Shown here in pieces: positions 1 through 5,130 of a stretch of 6,716 nt of DNA. A program made the translations under genes and the position numbers. This DNA is from UBA10133 sp964528565. Lineage in GTDB: Bacteria > Patescibacteriota > Microgenomatia > UBA1400 > MFAQ01. Under the pieces are notes generated by a model. That model saw nothing but the letters and a program-made list of their open reading frames with translations, made no database searches and was not told the DNA's origin. How positions within the stretch are numbered: the stretch's first letter is position 1; each line of letters starts with the position of its first letter. Where the stretch lies: positions 1 through 6,716 of the forward strand of contig CAZGSP010000032.1 in NCBI GenBank assembly GCA_964528565.1. Reading direction: 5' to 3'.

Positions 1-43
1 CCCAGGGGGGGCCCCTCCCCTGGACGGGGCGGGGGGGGCGAGG
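1..43. repeat. G/C homopolymer-rich region with inverted repeat
   Basis: This stretch is almost entirely G and C, with runs of seven G (5-11), four G (26-29) and eight G (31-38). CCAGGGG at 2-8 is a perfect inverted repeat of CCCCTGG at 17-23, so a hairpin is possible. The 11-mer CCCAGGGGGGG at 1-11 recurs at 74-84. It could be the remains of a terminator for a gene left of the window, a G-quadruplex-prone element, or a low-quality contig edge. The sequence alone cannot separate these. Confidence 0.45.
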
Positions 44-62
44 AAAAAGACAGAGTGATTAT

Positions 63-87
63 AAAAAACCCCCCCCAGGGGGGGGGG
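63..87 (-). terminator. Intrinsic terminator of the L,D-transpeptidase gene
   Basis: Read on the minus strand, the stop codon at 94-92 is followed by ten C, one T, eight G and then six T (complement of A63-A68). A pure G/C stem followed by a U-tract is the form of an intrinsic terminator. The stem is an unbroken homopolymer, so its exact register and loop are undefined. It is the only terminator in the window built this way. Confidence 0.7.
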
Positions 88-91
88 ATAA

Positions 92-868
92 TTAGTTAAG
101 CAGGATCAGAACCGGTGTACCGAGAGGGGACCAGGCGTATAGCCATCCGGCGTCCGGAGTGTACATGTTGACACAGCCGTGACTCATGGGAAATCCAAAA
201 TTGCTGTGCCAGTAAGTACCATGGAAGCTATAACCCTGATAAAAATACATGACCCAGGGAACGTCGGCCAGGAAGTAGTAGTCAATGCCTTTGACGCCAC
301 CGCTCATGTCGTCGAACTCGTGTTTTTCGTAAATTTCGTACTCACCAGTGACCGTAGGGTGGTTCCAGGTGCCGGTAGAGACGATAAATTCTTTGAGAAG
401 GATGCCGTCTTCGAAGGCATAGACGCGCTGAGTGGATAGAACGACCACAATTTGTTTGCCTTCCGTAATGGTTGGTTGCGGAACCGTGATAGGAATAGTA
501 TCGATGAGCAGTACCTGATCGACGTAAATTAGATCAATATTGTCGATATCATTCGCTCGAGCCAGCCCCATGGTGTCGACACCGAATTTGTTGGCAATTC
601 CGGCCAAAGTGTCTCCAACCTGAACCGTATAGTAGATCGGTGCGTATACGGTGGGGGTGGCAGTTGGTTCCGGAGTACCGGTCGGAGTGAGAGTGGGTGG
701 AAGTTTGGGTGGGGTGGTAGGTGAAGCCGTGAGTGATGATGTTGGCGGCGGAGAGAGTGTCTCCGTGACCGGACTTGGTGGGGGGATAGTGGGAGTGACG
801 GTAGTGCAAGCGGCAAGCCCCAAAAGAATCAGGATGACAAGAGCGAAAAGTGCTTTGCGTAGAAGCAT
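92..868 (-). CDS. LysM-containing L,D-transpeptidase lipoprotein (YkuD family)
   Basis: This 258-residue secreted wall enzyme should form 3-3 peptide cross-links in peptidoglycan or attach proteins to it, as the YkuD family does. Residues 1-20 are a lipoprotein signal peptide (charged start, hydrophobic core) ending in the lipobox L-A-A-C with Cys21 as the lipidated residue. A Pro/Thr-rich spacer runs from about 22 to 78. A LysM glycan-binding motif spans about 79-124 (YTVQVGDTLAGIANKFGV, then IYVDQVLLI). The catalytic domain covers about 138-258, with the signature HGTYWH (216-221) and SHGCVN (229-234); Cys232 is the nucleophile and His230 its partner. The start is supported by GGAGG four bases upstream of ATG. 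It appears to be a single-gene unit with its own terminator. Family assignment is firm; the exact reaction in this organism is inferred. Confidence 0.95.
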   Translation of the reverse strand: MLLRKALFALVILILLGLAACTTVTPTIPPPSPVTETLSPPPTSSLTASPTTPPKLPPTLTPTGTPEPTATPTVYAPIYYTVQVGDTLAGIANKFGVDTMGLARANDIDNIDLIYVDQVLLIDTIPITVPQPTITEGKQIVVVLSTQRVYAFEDGILLKEFIVSTGTWNHPTVTGEYEIYEKHEFDDMSGGVKGIDYYFLADVPWVMYFYQGYSFHGTYWHSNFGFPMSHGCVNMYTPDAGWLYAWSPLGTPVLILLN

Positions 869-893
869 GTGACCTCCGGGTGTTAAAGAACTA

Positions 894-927
894 AGAATAG
901 AATAGCTTGGGATATATGATACAGCAA
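894..927 (-). promoter_or_regulatory. Possible promoter of the L,D-transpeptidase gene
   Basis: On the minus strand TTGCTG (927-922) is separated by 17 bases from TATTCT (904-899). The -10 matches four of six consensus bases and the -35 only three. Transcription would start near 892 and leave a short leader carrying the GGAGG site. A second TATTCT overlaps at 899-894. The matches are modest, so the call rests mainly on position and spacing. Confidence 0.35.
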
Positions 928-946
928 GAGAAGTGTAGTGACATCC

Positions 947-971
947 AAAAAATGCCGGAGGTCCGGCATTT
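947..971 (-). terminator. Intrinsic terminator of the small membrane protein gene
   Basis: A perfect inverted repeat pairs AAATGCCGGA (950-959) with TCCGGCATTT (962-971). On the minus strand the stem is followed by six T (complement of A947-A952). It lies seven bases past the stop codon of the gene ending at 979 and separates that gene from the transpeptidase downstream, so the two minus-strand genes are probably transcribed separately. Confidence 0.85.
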
Positions 972-978
972 AGATTGC

Positions 979-1266
979 TTAGTGCGAGAGTGTTAGATTC
1001 TTGAACAGATCATGTGTCAGCGCTTCCGATCTTGCCCGTTGTCCTTCATGGACCAGAAGAGTATAAAGGCCAAAGGCTACCAGTACAGGAGTGATGACGA
1101 CAAGGTCGAAAATACCGATAACGATAAGGATGGCTGTTAATGGAGAAAGAACAAAGACGACAGTTGCGCCGATGTTTGCCAGAAGGGAAAGGAAAATGAA
1201 GAGGAAGAGAATCTTTTTTAGGGTTCCAGCTTTCAATTGTGCCTCCGTGAAGCTTTGATTTGCCAT
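979..1266 (-). CDS. Small two-helix membrane protein, start probably TTG at 1236
   Basis: I do not recognise this protein. The longest frame gives 95 residues, with two strongly hydrophobic segments at about 19-40 and 44-72 and a polar tail of about 23 residues ending in SH. Termini are likely on the same side of the membrane. The coordinates are the outer bounds of the frame. The ATG at 1266 directly abuts a near-consensus -10 box (GATAAT, 1272-1267), so the predicted transcript begins downstream of that ATG. TTG at codon 11 (1236-1234) has GGAGG five bases upstream and would give an 85-residue protein starting just before the first helix. The gene has its own terminator at 947-971 and diverges from the helical-protein unit at 1380. 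No function can be assigned. Confidence 0.75.
   Translation of the reverse strand: MANQSFTEAQLKAGTLKKILFLFIFLSLLANIGATVVFVLSPLTAILIVIGIFDLVVITPVLVAFGLYTLLVHEGQRARSEALTHDLFKNLTLSH
1242..1246 (-). promoter_or_regulatory. Shine-Dalgarno GGAGG that points to the TTG start at 1236
   Basis: On the minus strand GGAGG (1246-1242) is followed by CACAA and then TTG (1236-1234). This is good spacing for a ribosome binding site, whereas nothing resembling one precedes the ATG at 1266. Other genes here (868, 3278, 4095) also use GGAGG-type sites, so the signal is meaningful in this genome. Confidence 0.6.
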
Positions 1267-1295
1267 ATTATCGGATAAAATGATGCTTATGTCAA
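1267..1295 (-). promoter_or_regulatory. Strong sigma-70-type promoter for the small membrane protein
   Basis: On the minus strand a perfect TTGACA (1295-1290) is followed after 17 bases by GATAAT (1272-1267), five of six matches to TATAAT. Transcription should begin near 1260, giving a leader of about 24 bases before the TTG at 1236. Confidence 0.75.
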
Positions 1296-1313
1296 GCCGG
1301 CAGAAGGGAGAGG

Positions 1314-1342
1314 TTGACTTTTTGGAAATTTTTGTCGATACT
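1314..1342 (+). promoter_or_regulatory. Promoter of the 1380-2936 two-gene unit
   Basis: TTGACT (1314-1319, five of six matches) is separated by 17 bases from GATACT (1337-1342, four of six). A start near 1349 leaves an A/T-rich leader of about 30 bases without a recognisable Shine-Dalgarno site. It is back-to-back with the minus-strand promoter at 1267-1295, the two -35 boxes lying 18 bases apart, so one regulator could affect both. Confidence 0.55.
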
Positions 1343-1379
1343 GAAGTGAGGATCGTATTTTATAAAATAAACAAAAATC

Positions 1380-2390
1380 ATGGGACCCGAAACAGGAACA
1401 GGAGTAGAACAAAAAACTGGATTAGTACAAAAGATCGAGGCTGTTAAAATCGAAGCAGGAGCCAAAGAGGCCGAAAGACAGCGACTCCGCACAGAGGCGG
1501 CAGAACAAAGGAGAGAGAAGTGGAACAATCTGATAAACGGGGCAAAAGATAAGATAAATCAATTTCGGGATTGGGATAGACAGGCAGGGGCGGATCTCAG
1601 AAAAGTGGTCGATATGACTCCCGGAGTGATCGGTGCCGTGGCTTTGACCGGACAAGAAAAAATGGTGGAGGCCAGAAACGCCGCCGATGAGCTGGCTACT
1701 AGGGCTGTGGAAAGAGCACAAGAGGTAGGTACTGCTATTGGAGGGGCGGTAGTAAGAGGAGCGGAAACTGCCGGTGGAATTGCCGTGGGTGCCGGTGTTC
1801 TTGCCGCGGAAGGAGCTGTTTGGACAGGAAAAAAACTAGTAAAAGGAGCGGAAATAGGCCTCCATGCATTTGAGGTGTCTGTTGAAACCGGGGTGAACTT
1901 TGTTGAAGATTCGATTGATTTTGCCTTTGATACAGCCGAAGATATTGGTGGCTGGGTTTCCGAACAAGGTAGAAAGATAAGAGACGGGGTTGAAGAACTG
2001 AGACAAAGCGCCGACGAGAGTTTTAGGAATGCGATAGATAAAACTAAAGCGAAGTTTAATGAAAAAAGACAGAAGTTAACAACGAGTTTTCAAAATACCA
2101 GAGCGGAGGTTTCGGGGAGAATTACGCGAACTATTGAGCGAGGGAAAAATCGGGTGATACGGTTTCATGAGGATAATATGAACGACTTGCACGATGCCAT
2201 TGCCGGAGTACATAGCTTTGAACACAAATTAGCTTCAGGGGCACTTGGCGTTTTGGAGAGAATGGCCGGAAAAGTTTCTGAGATAGATCAAGTCGCAGTG
2301 GAAAAAAGAGATAAAGAGCTGGGGTTGAAAACTGTCCGGCGTGATGTAGCGGCGGTTTTTGCTGAAAGTAGTGAAAGGGTTAATAAATAA
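1380..2390 (+). CDS. Unrecognised helical protein with a glycine-zipper-like core
   Basis: I cannot place this 336-residue protein in a family. Residues 10-75 are highly charged and rich in Ala, Glu, Lys, Arg and Gln, as in amphipathic helix or coiled coil. Residues 117-160 contain closely spaced glycines in a hydrophobic setting (GTAIGGAVVRGAETAGGIAV and onward), which resembles a glycine zipper able to insert into or lie on a membrane. Residues 165-300 return to charged amphipathic helix. No signal peptide, Cys, or catalytic motif is visible. Phasin-like, apolipoprotein-like or scaffold roles are possible on composition alone. The start follows the promoter at 1314-1342; no Shine-Dalgarno site is present. 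The next gene begins 12 bases after the stop, so the two are probably co-transcribed and may act together. Confidence 0.8.
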   Translation: MGPETGTGVEQKTGLVQKIEAVKIEAGAKEAERQRLRTEAAEQRREKWNNLINGAKDKINQFRDWDRQAGADLRKVVDMTPGVIGAVALTGQEKMVEARNAADELATRAVERAQEVGTAIGGAVVRGAETAGGIAVGAGVLAAEGAVWTGKKLVKGAEIGLHAFEVSVETGVNFVEDSIDFAFDTAEDIGGWVSEQGRKIRDGVEELRQSADESFRNAIDKTKAKFNEKRQKLTTSFQNTRAEVSGRITRTIERGKNRVIRFHEDNMNDLHDAIAGVHSFEHKLASGALGVLERMAGKVSEIDQVAVEKRDKELGLKTVRRDVAAVFAESSERVNK

Positions 2391-2402
2391 GAATCAAAGA
2401 AT

Positions 2403-2936
2403 ATGGATATAAAGAAACTACAAGAAATAATCGATAACTCCGAGTTGTCCGATCCGGCAAAAGACTTGATACGGGATTTGATACCCCAGGCGGATAAACC
2501 CGAAGTTCAGGAGGAAATATTGAAGACAATCGACTACGAGATTAAAATGAATGGTCTGGTGGCCGACGAAGCCGAAGAGATGGTAGATCAGATTAGGGCG
2601 TTGGAAATTAAGGTTGATGCGGCAGATAAAGTTGAGGACGAACAGCTAAAGGAACTGAGTGAAAAATACGAGGAGAAGATGACAAAAGCCGAAGCCGATG
2701 TAAAACAGAGTCTTCAGTACAAAGACAATCTTTTGAAGTCTCTGTCCGCTGAAGAAGCCGGCTCTTCGACCCAACCTGCTGAACCGGTTCAAACGTCTCA
2801 ACCGATACAGGCGGAAACAATAGTTCCGGCGGTTGAAACTCCGGTAGCGCAAAATCCCGATTATGGAGGGCAACAATACAACTCGGCGCCACAGCCGGCC
2901 GCTTTTCCCACTGCGCCGGTGATGGAACAGCAATAA
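2403..2936 (+). CDS. Unrecognised acidic coiled-coil protein with a disordered Pro/Gln tail
   Basis: This 177-residue protein is not recognised. Residues 1-50 look helical and acidic (KKLQEIIDNSELSDPAKDLI). Residues 54-115 have the heptad-like charge pattern of a coiled coil (ADEAEEMVDQIRALEIKV, ELSEKYEEKMTKAEADV). From about 118 to the end the sequence is rich in Pro, Gln, Ala, Thr and Ser and likely disordered. There is no signal peptide or membrane segment, so it is predicted cytoplasmic. It starts 12 bases after the preceding helical protein and shares its promoter, which suggests a binding partner or adaptor, although this is only context. No Shine-Dalgarno site is visible upstream of the ATG. 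The unit ends at the bidirectional terminator at 2960-2981. Confidence 0.8.
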   Translation: MDIKKLQEIIDNSELSDPAKDLIRDLIPQADKPEVQEEILKTIDYEIKMNGLVADEAEEMVDQIRALEIKVDAADKVEDEQLKELSEKYEEKMTKAEADVKQSLQYKDNLLKSLSAEEAGSSTQPAEPVQTSQPIQAETIVPAVETPVAQNPDYGGQQYNSAPQPAAFPTAPVMEQQ

Positions 2937-2956
2937 ATCCTAGACCAATTAATTAT

Positions 2957-2981
2957 AAAAAACCCCGCTTTGGCGGGGTTT
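2957..2981. terminator. Bidirectional intrinsic terminator between convergent units
   Basis: AAACCCCGC (2960-2968) pairs perfectly with GCGGGGTTT (2973-2981) around the loop TTTG. On the minus strand the stem is followed by six T (complement of A2957-A2962), making a strong terminator for the sortase unit. On the plus strand the T-tract is only three long, so termination of the 1380-2936 unit may be weaker. It lies between the two convergent stop codons. Confidence 0.9.
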
Positions 2982-2987
2982 CAGAGT

Positions 2988-3278
2988 CTAGTCCTGTTGA
3001 TGTGGTTTATTTTCTTCTCCCGTGTAATAGGCTTTGAGAGCATCTATCTCCCGGTTGATCTTCCAGTAGAGTTCTTGTTGCTCAACTACGGATGCTTTCA
3101 TGGCTACGAAGAAGCCTACCAACAGTGAAACGATCGTGGGGACCAGCCCGATCAGGAAATGCATGACCGGGAGAAAAATTAATGCGACAGTTATCAAACT
3201 AAAGATCAAGAAAGCCAGACCGGAAAGCGAGCCTATTTTGTGCAAATGATTTAACTCTACAGAATAGGGAGATTCCAT
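2988..3278 (-). CDS. Small two-helix membrane protein downstream of sortase
   Basis: I do not recognise this 96-residue protein. It has two hydrophobic segments at about 16-37 and 41-60 separated by a very short turn (VMHF), then a charged helical tail with Glu/Lys/Tyr (VEQQELYWKINREIDALKAY). The layout is a helical hairpin with both ends on the same side of the membrane, probably the cytoplasm given the charged tail. GGAGG at 3290-3286 lies seven bases upstream of the ATG and supports the start. The sortase stop codon is 35 bases upstream with no terminator between them, so the two genes are likely one transcript ending at 2957-2981. A role linked to sortase is suggested by this arrangement only. 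Confidence 0.8.
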   Translation of the reverse strand: MESPYSVELNHLHKIGSLSGLAFLIFSLITVALIFLPVMHFLIGLVPTIVSLLVGFFVAMKASVVEQQELYWKINREIDALKAYYTGEENKPHQQD

Positions 3279-3313
3279 GGTTATTCCTCCAATAAGTTAG
3301 GGTTCGGGGTTTA

Positions 3314-3982
3314 TTATACTCGATTGGCGTAGACGAAGAAGCGAACAGGGGAGTTCCACAGTTGGCATGTGTATAAGATCAGATTCGCGTCGTAGTCGGT
3401 GATCTGGGTGCCTGTTTCGGTCGAGTAGACTTTGTATTCGTATTGACGCTGTTCCCAGATGACCTTGATGGTATCGCCGACCTTTAGCTGAGGAAGATTG
3501 TAGAAAGAGTTCAATCTGCGGAAGGAAGCAGACCACTCCAGATAGCCCCAGCGGTGGGCGGCCAAGATAACCGGGCGGGAGTTTTCCGGAGGAGTACCAA
3601 AGTCGGGAACGCGCCAGATGCCTGCTCTGAGAATACTTTTGACGTCTTCGCCTTCGTGAATCTCCCCGCGAACACCGATCTTGTCGATGATCAAACCATT
3701 TTCGGCCGGAAGAGAAGGGTCGACATCCGGAAGAGACGGAGCCGGGGTGATCGAAGGCAGAGGAAATGGGGAGGGAGTGATCTTTGGAGTAATGCTTGGC
3801 TTGCTGGTAATCGTTTCTTGAGCCTGAACAGCCGTAGAGGCGATCGTAGAGGCAAGTAGGTTCGAGGCTTGGGGCTGAAGACGGTAGTAGATGTGGGGCC
3901 ATGAGGGGAGAAGAGCAAAAATGGCGGTAAGCGACCAGAAAATAATACCGACGGTGATAAAGAGGCGTTTTTTGGAGGACAT
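3314..3982 (-). CDS. Membrane-anchored sortase (cysteine transpeptidase)
   Basis: Sortases cleave a sorting motif in secreted proteins and join them to the cell wall or to one another. This 222-residue protein has an N-terminal membrane anchor at about 7-27, preceded by SSKKR, which favours a cytoplasmic N-terminus. A Ser/Pro/Thr-rich spacer runs from about 55 to 92. The sortase barrel occupies about 96-222. The catalytic His is His143 in VILAAHRWGY, the nucleophile is Cys206 in LILYTCQ, and the conserved Arg is Arg214 in SPVRFFVY. The class cannot be set confidently by eye; the form is like class D/E housekeeping or pilin sortases. No LPXTG-like substrate is encoded in the window. No Shine-Dalgarno site precedes the ATG; a -10 box seven bases upstream suggests a leaderless message. 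The overlapping 229-residue frame at 3297-3986 is a shadow of this gene. Confidence 0.92.
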   Translation of the reverse strand: MSSKKRLFITVGIIFWSLTAIFALLPSWPHIYYRLQPQASNLLASTIASTAVQAQETITSKPSITPKITPSPFPLPSITPAPSLPDVDPSLPAENGLIIDKIGVRGEIHEGEDVKSILRAGIWRVPDFGTPPENSRPVILAAHRWGYLEWSASFRRLNSFYNLPQLKVGDTIKVIWEQRQYEYKVYSTETGTQITDYDANLILYTCQLWNSPVRFFVYANRV

Positions 3983-3988
3983 ACAATC

Positions 3989-3997
3989 ATTCTATCA
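3989..3997 (-). promoter_or_regulatory. Extended -10 promoter of the sortase unit, probably leaderless
   Basis: On the minus strand TGA precedes TAGAAT (3994-3989), matching the extended -10 form TGn-TATAAT with five of six core matches. Six bases separate the box from the ATG, so the expected start is the A of the ATG at 3982. No -35 box is visible at 16-18 bases upstream, as is common for extended -10 promoters. Confidence 0.55.
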
Positions 3998-4022
3998 AGA
4001 ACTCAAGAAATGAAAGCCACGG

Positions 4023-4051
4023 TTGATTTTTGGCTGTACCTGTGGTATATT
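4023..4051 (+). promoter_or_regulatory. Promoter of the four-helix membrane protein gene
   Basis: TTGATT (4023-4028) is followed after 17 bases by TATATT (4046-4051), with four and five of six matches. A start near 4058 gives a leader of about 37 bases that includes the AAGGAG site. It is divergent from the sortase promoter 26 bases away. Confidence 0.65.
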
Positions 4052-4094
4052 ATGGGTTAGAAATCAAAATCTGAACGTTTACAAGGAGTGAAAA

Positions 4095-4529
4095 ATGGAC
4101 ATTGTTATAGCCTTGATCGGGGTAGCCATTTGGGGTTTAATGGTGGTGCTGAGCTCTTCTGACCGAGCGAACGTGAAGTTGTTTGGGTCGTATATTTACA
4201 ATCCCTTCATAAAGATGTTCCTTGGACCGATGATACTCATACTTGGTGGGGCGGTGTTAGTGATCGGGGGATTAATAGCCATTTCGCCGTTCATCCTGGT
4301 TTTGAATGGTTACCCAGGTTGGGGGATGATTGTGTTGGCGGTCGAACTACTTCTCTCCTCCATGTTCACAAAAATCACCTACAACGATATCAACGTAAGT
4401 TACAACACTCCCTTGTGGGTGAGAATGGCGTTGGGGTTGGCCATACTTTGGATTGGAGGTTCGATAATTATTGTTTTGGGCGCGATTCTGGCCTCACCCG
4501 TTTTGTTGATTGCATTAGCCTTGCTTTAG
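4095..4529 (+). CDS. Unrecognised four-helix integral membrane protein
   Basis: I do not recognise this very hydrophobic 144-residue protein. Likely membrane segments are at about 1-20, 42-70, 76-92 and 110-144, with short polar loops at 21-40 (SSSDRANVKLFGSYIYN) and 93-109 (KITYNDINVSYNTPLWV). The last segment runs to the C-terminus (LLIALALL) without a tail. No transport or enzyme motif is visible. The start is supported by AAGGAG (4083-4088), six bases before the ATG. It is a single-gene unit, with its own promoter at 4023-4051 and a terminator beginning nine bases after the stop codon. It is divergent from the sortase, which could mean shared control but gives no function. Confidence 0.8.
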   Translation: MDIVIALIGVAIWGLMVVLSSSDRANVKLFGSYIYNPFIKMFLGPMILILGGAVLVIGGLIAISPFILVLNGYPGWGMIVLAVELLLSSMFTKITYNDINVSYNTPLWVRMALGLAILWIGGSIIIVLGAILASPVLLIALALL

Positions 4530-4537
4530 CTTTTGGT

Positions 4538-4568
4538 ATGCACCCCTGAGTTCAGGGGTGCATTTTTT
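4538..4568 (+). terminator. Intrinsic terminator of the four-helix membrane protein gene
   Basis: The 11-base arm 4538-4548 (ATGCACCCCTG) pairs perfectly with 4553-4563 (CAGGGGTGCAT), leaving a four-base loop, and is followed by T4563-T4568. It closes the upstream unit, so transcription of the next 600 bases needs its own promoter. On the minus strand there is no T-tract. Confidence 0.92.
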
Positions 4569-4639
4569 ATGTTTCGGTTGTGGGGTATTGATGTACTAGT
4601 TTGTGGTTAGATATAGTGAAGGACACCTATAGTGTGTAC

Positions 4640-4669
4640 TTGACAAAGAGTAGCCTCAGGTGTTACAAT
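4640..4669 (+). promoter_or_regulatory. Near-consensus promoter with no gene directly behind it
   Basis: A perfect TTGACA (4640-4645) is followed after 18 bases by TACAAT (4664-4669, five of six). Transcription should start near 4676. The next protein gene begins more than 500 bases further on and has its own promoter, so this one most likely serves the structured region at 4676-5016. Just upstream an inverted repeat ACAC-ctata-GTGT (4623-4635) could be an operator. Confidence 0.7.
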
Positions 4670-4675
4670 ACCCAC

Positions 4676-5016
4676 TAGTTTGATATATTCTTGAGTCAAT
4701 TAAAGGTGAAATGGGTTTGGTTTGCAGTGCCACTTTAAAACCGGCGCTGCGGCTAAAGCCTTACGCGTTTCACCCTTGATTGACTTAACTATCCCCGCCT
4801 CTTGCGGGGCAGGCAAACTAACCCCCCTTTCCGTCGATTCTAAAAGATCCTCGAAATACAGAGGACATACGTTACGTATTTATCCGAGACTGGAGGTTTG
4901 ACTAGGCATTTTGCCAATTAGGTAAGACAGCGTAGTCACTATTATCGTTCGCAGTTCGAAGTCCGCCAAAAACCGTACTCCCGCGTAACTATCTCGCCCC
5001 GCCGGTTGGCGGGGTT
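4676..5016 (+). ncRNA. Candidate structured non-coding RNA, family not recognised
   Basis: This region has a strong promoter, no convincing reading frame and many inverted repeats. Visible helices in order: a long stem 4691-4711 with 4768-4788 (21 positions: 18 Watson-Crick, two G-U, one A-C mismatch) enclosing hairpins 4724-4731/4743-4750 and 4751-4753/4758-4760; CCCCGC/GCGGGG 4793-4798/4804-4809; 4850-4859 with 4876-4888 (10 pairs, three-base bulge); TGACTA/TAGTCA 4899-4904/4933-4938 enclosing GGCA/TGCC 4905-4915; and CCCCGCC/GGCGGGG 4997-5003/5008-5014. The last hairpin is followed by TTCCCTT, a weak terminator form, so the 3' end is a guess. The length is like tmRNA or RNase P RNA, but their diagnostic ends and core motifs were not found. 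It could instead be a long upstream leader of rho. Confidence 0.5.
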
Positions 5017-5082
5017 CCCTTCGGCTCGTATGTACATGGTCCGTGCGGTTTGTTGGCTAGACTTCTGCACTGTATGTCTTAC

Positions 5083-5110
5083 TTGACAGGGGAAAGTCAG
5101 GATGTAGAAT
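5083..5110 (+). promoter_or_regulatory. Promoter of rho
   Basis: A perfect TTGACA (5083-5088) is followed after 16 bases by TAGAAT (5105-5110, five of six). Transcription should begin near 5117, leaving a leader of about 86 bases. This separates rho from the upstream structured region, although read-through from the promoter at 4640 is also possible. Confidence 0.7.
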
Positions 5111-5130
5111 TAGTTTGTTGGTTGATGGGT

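Noticed and set aside
651..872. Plus-strand frame over the transpeptidase N-terminus
   Set aside because: It is a Gly/Val-rich shadow of the Pro/Thr-rich spacer on the other strand, without a start signal or family resemblance.
3297..3986. 229-codon minus-strand frame overlapping the sortase
   Set aside because: The alternative frame carries the sortase His, Cys and Arg motifs and a membrane anchor; this one has Arg/Ser-rich nonsense composition.
4714..4750. H-type pseudoknot GGTTT/AAACC with GCAGTGCC/GGCGCTGC
   Set aside because: Both crossing loops would be zero bases long, which is not sterically feasible; at most these are alternative hairpins.
4676..5016. tmRNA
   Set aside because: No paired GGGG/CCCC-type ends with CCA, no proper T-arm (TTCGAAG at 4955-4961 lacks a matching stem), and no tag frame ending in Ala-Ala-stop was found. 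A covariance search would settle it.
4676..5110. RNase P RNA or cobalamin riboswitch
   Set aside because: GGGTGAAA on the minus strand near 4768-4775 and GGAAAGTCAGGAT near 5091 recall fragments of these families, but the other conserved segments are absent and the order and spacing are wrong; the second fragment lies in the rho promoter.
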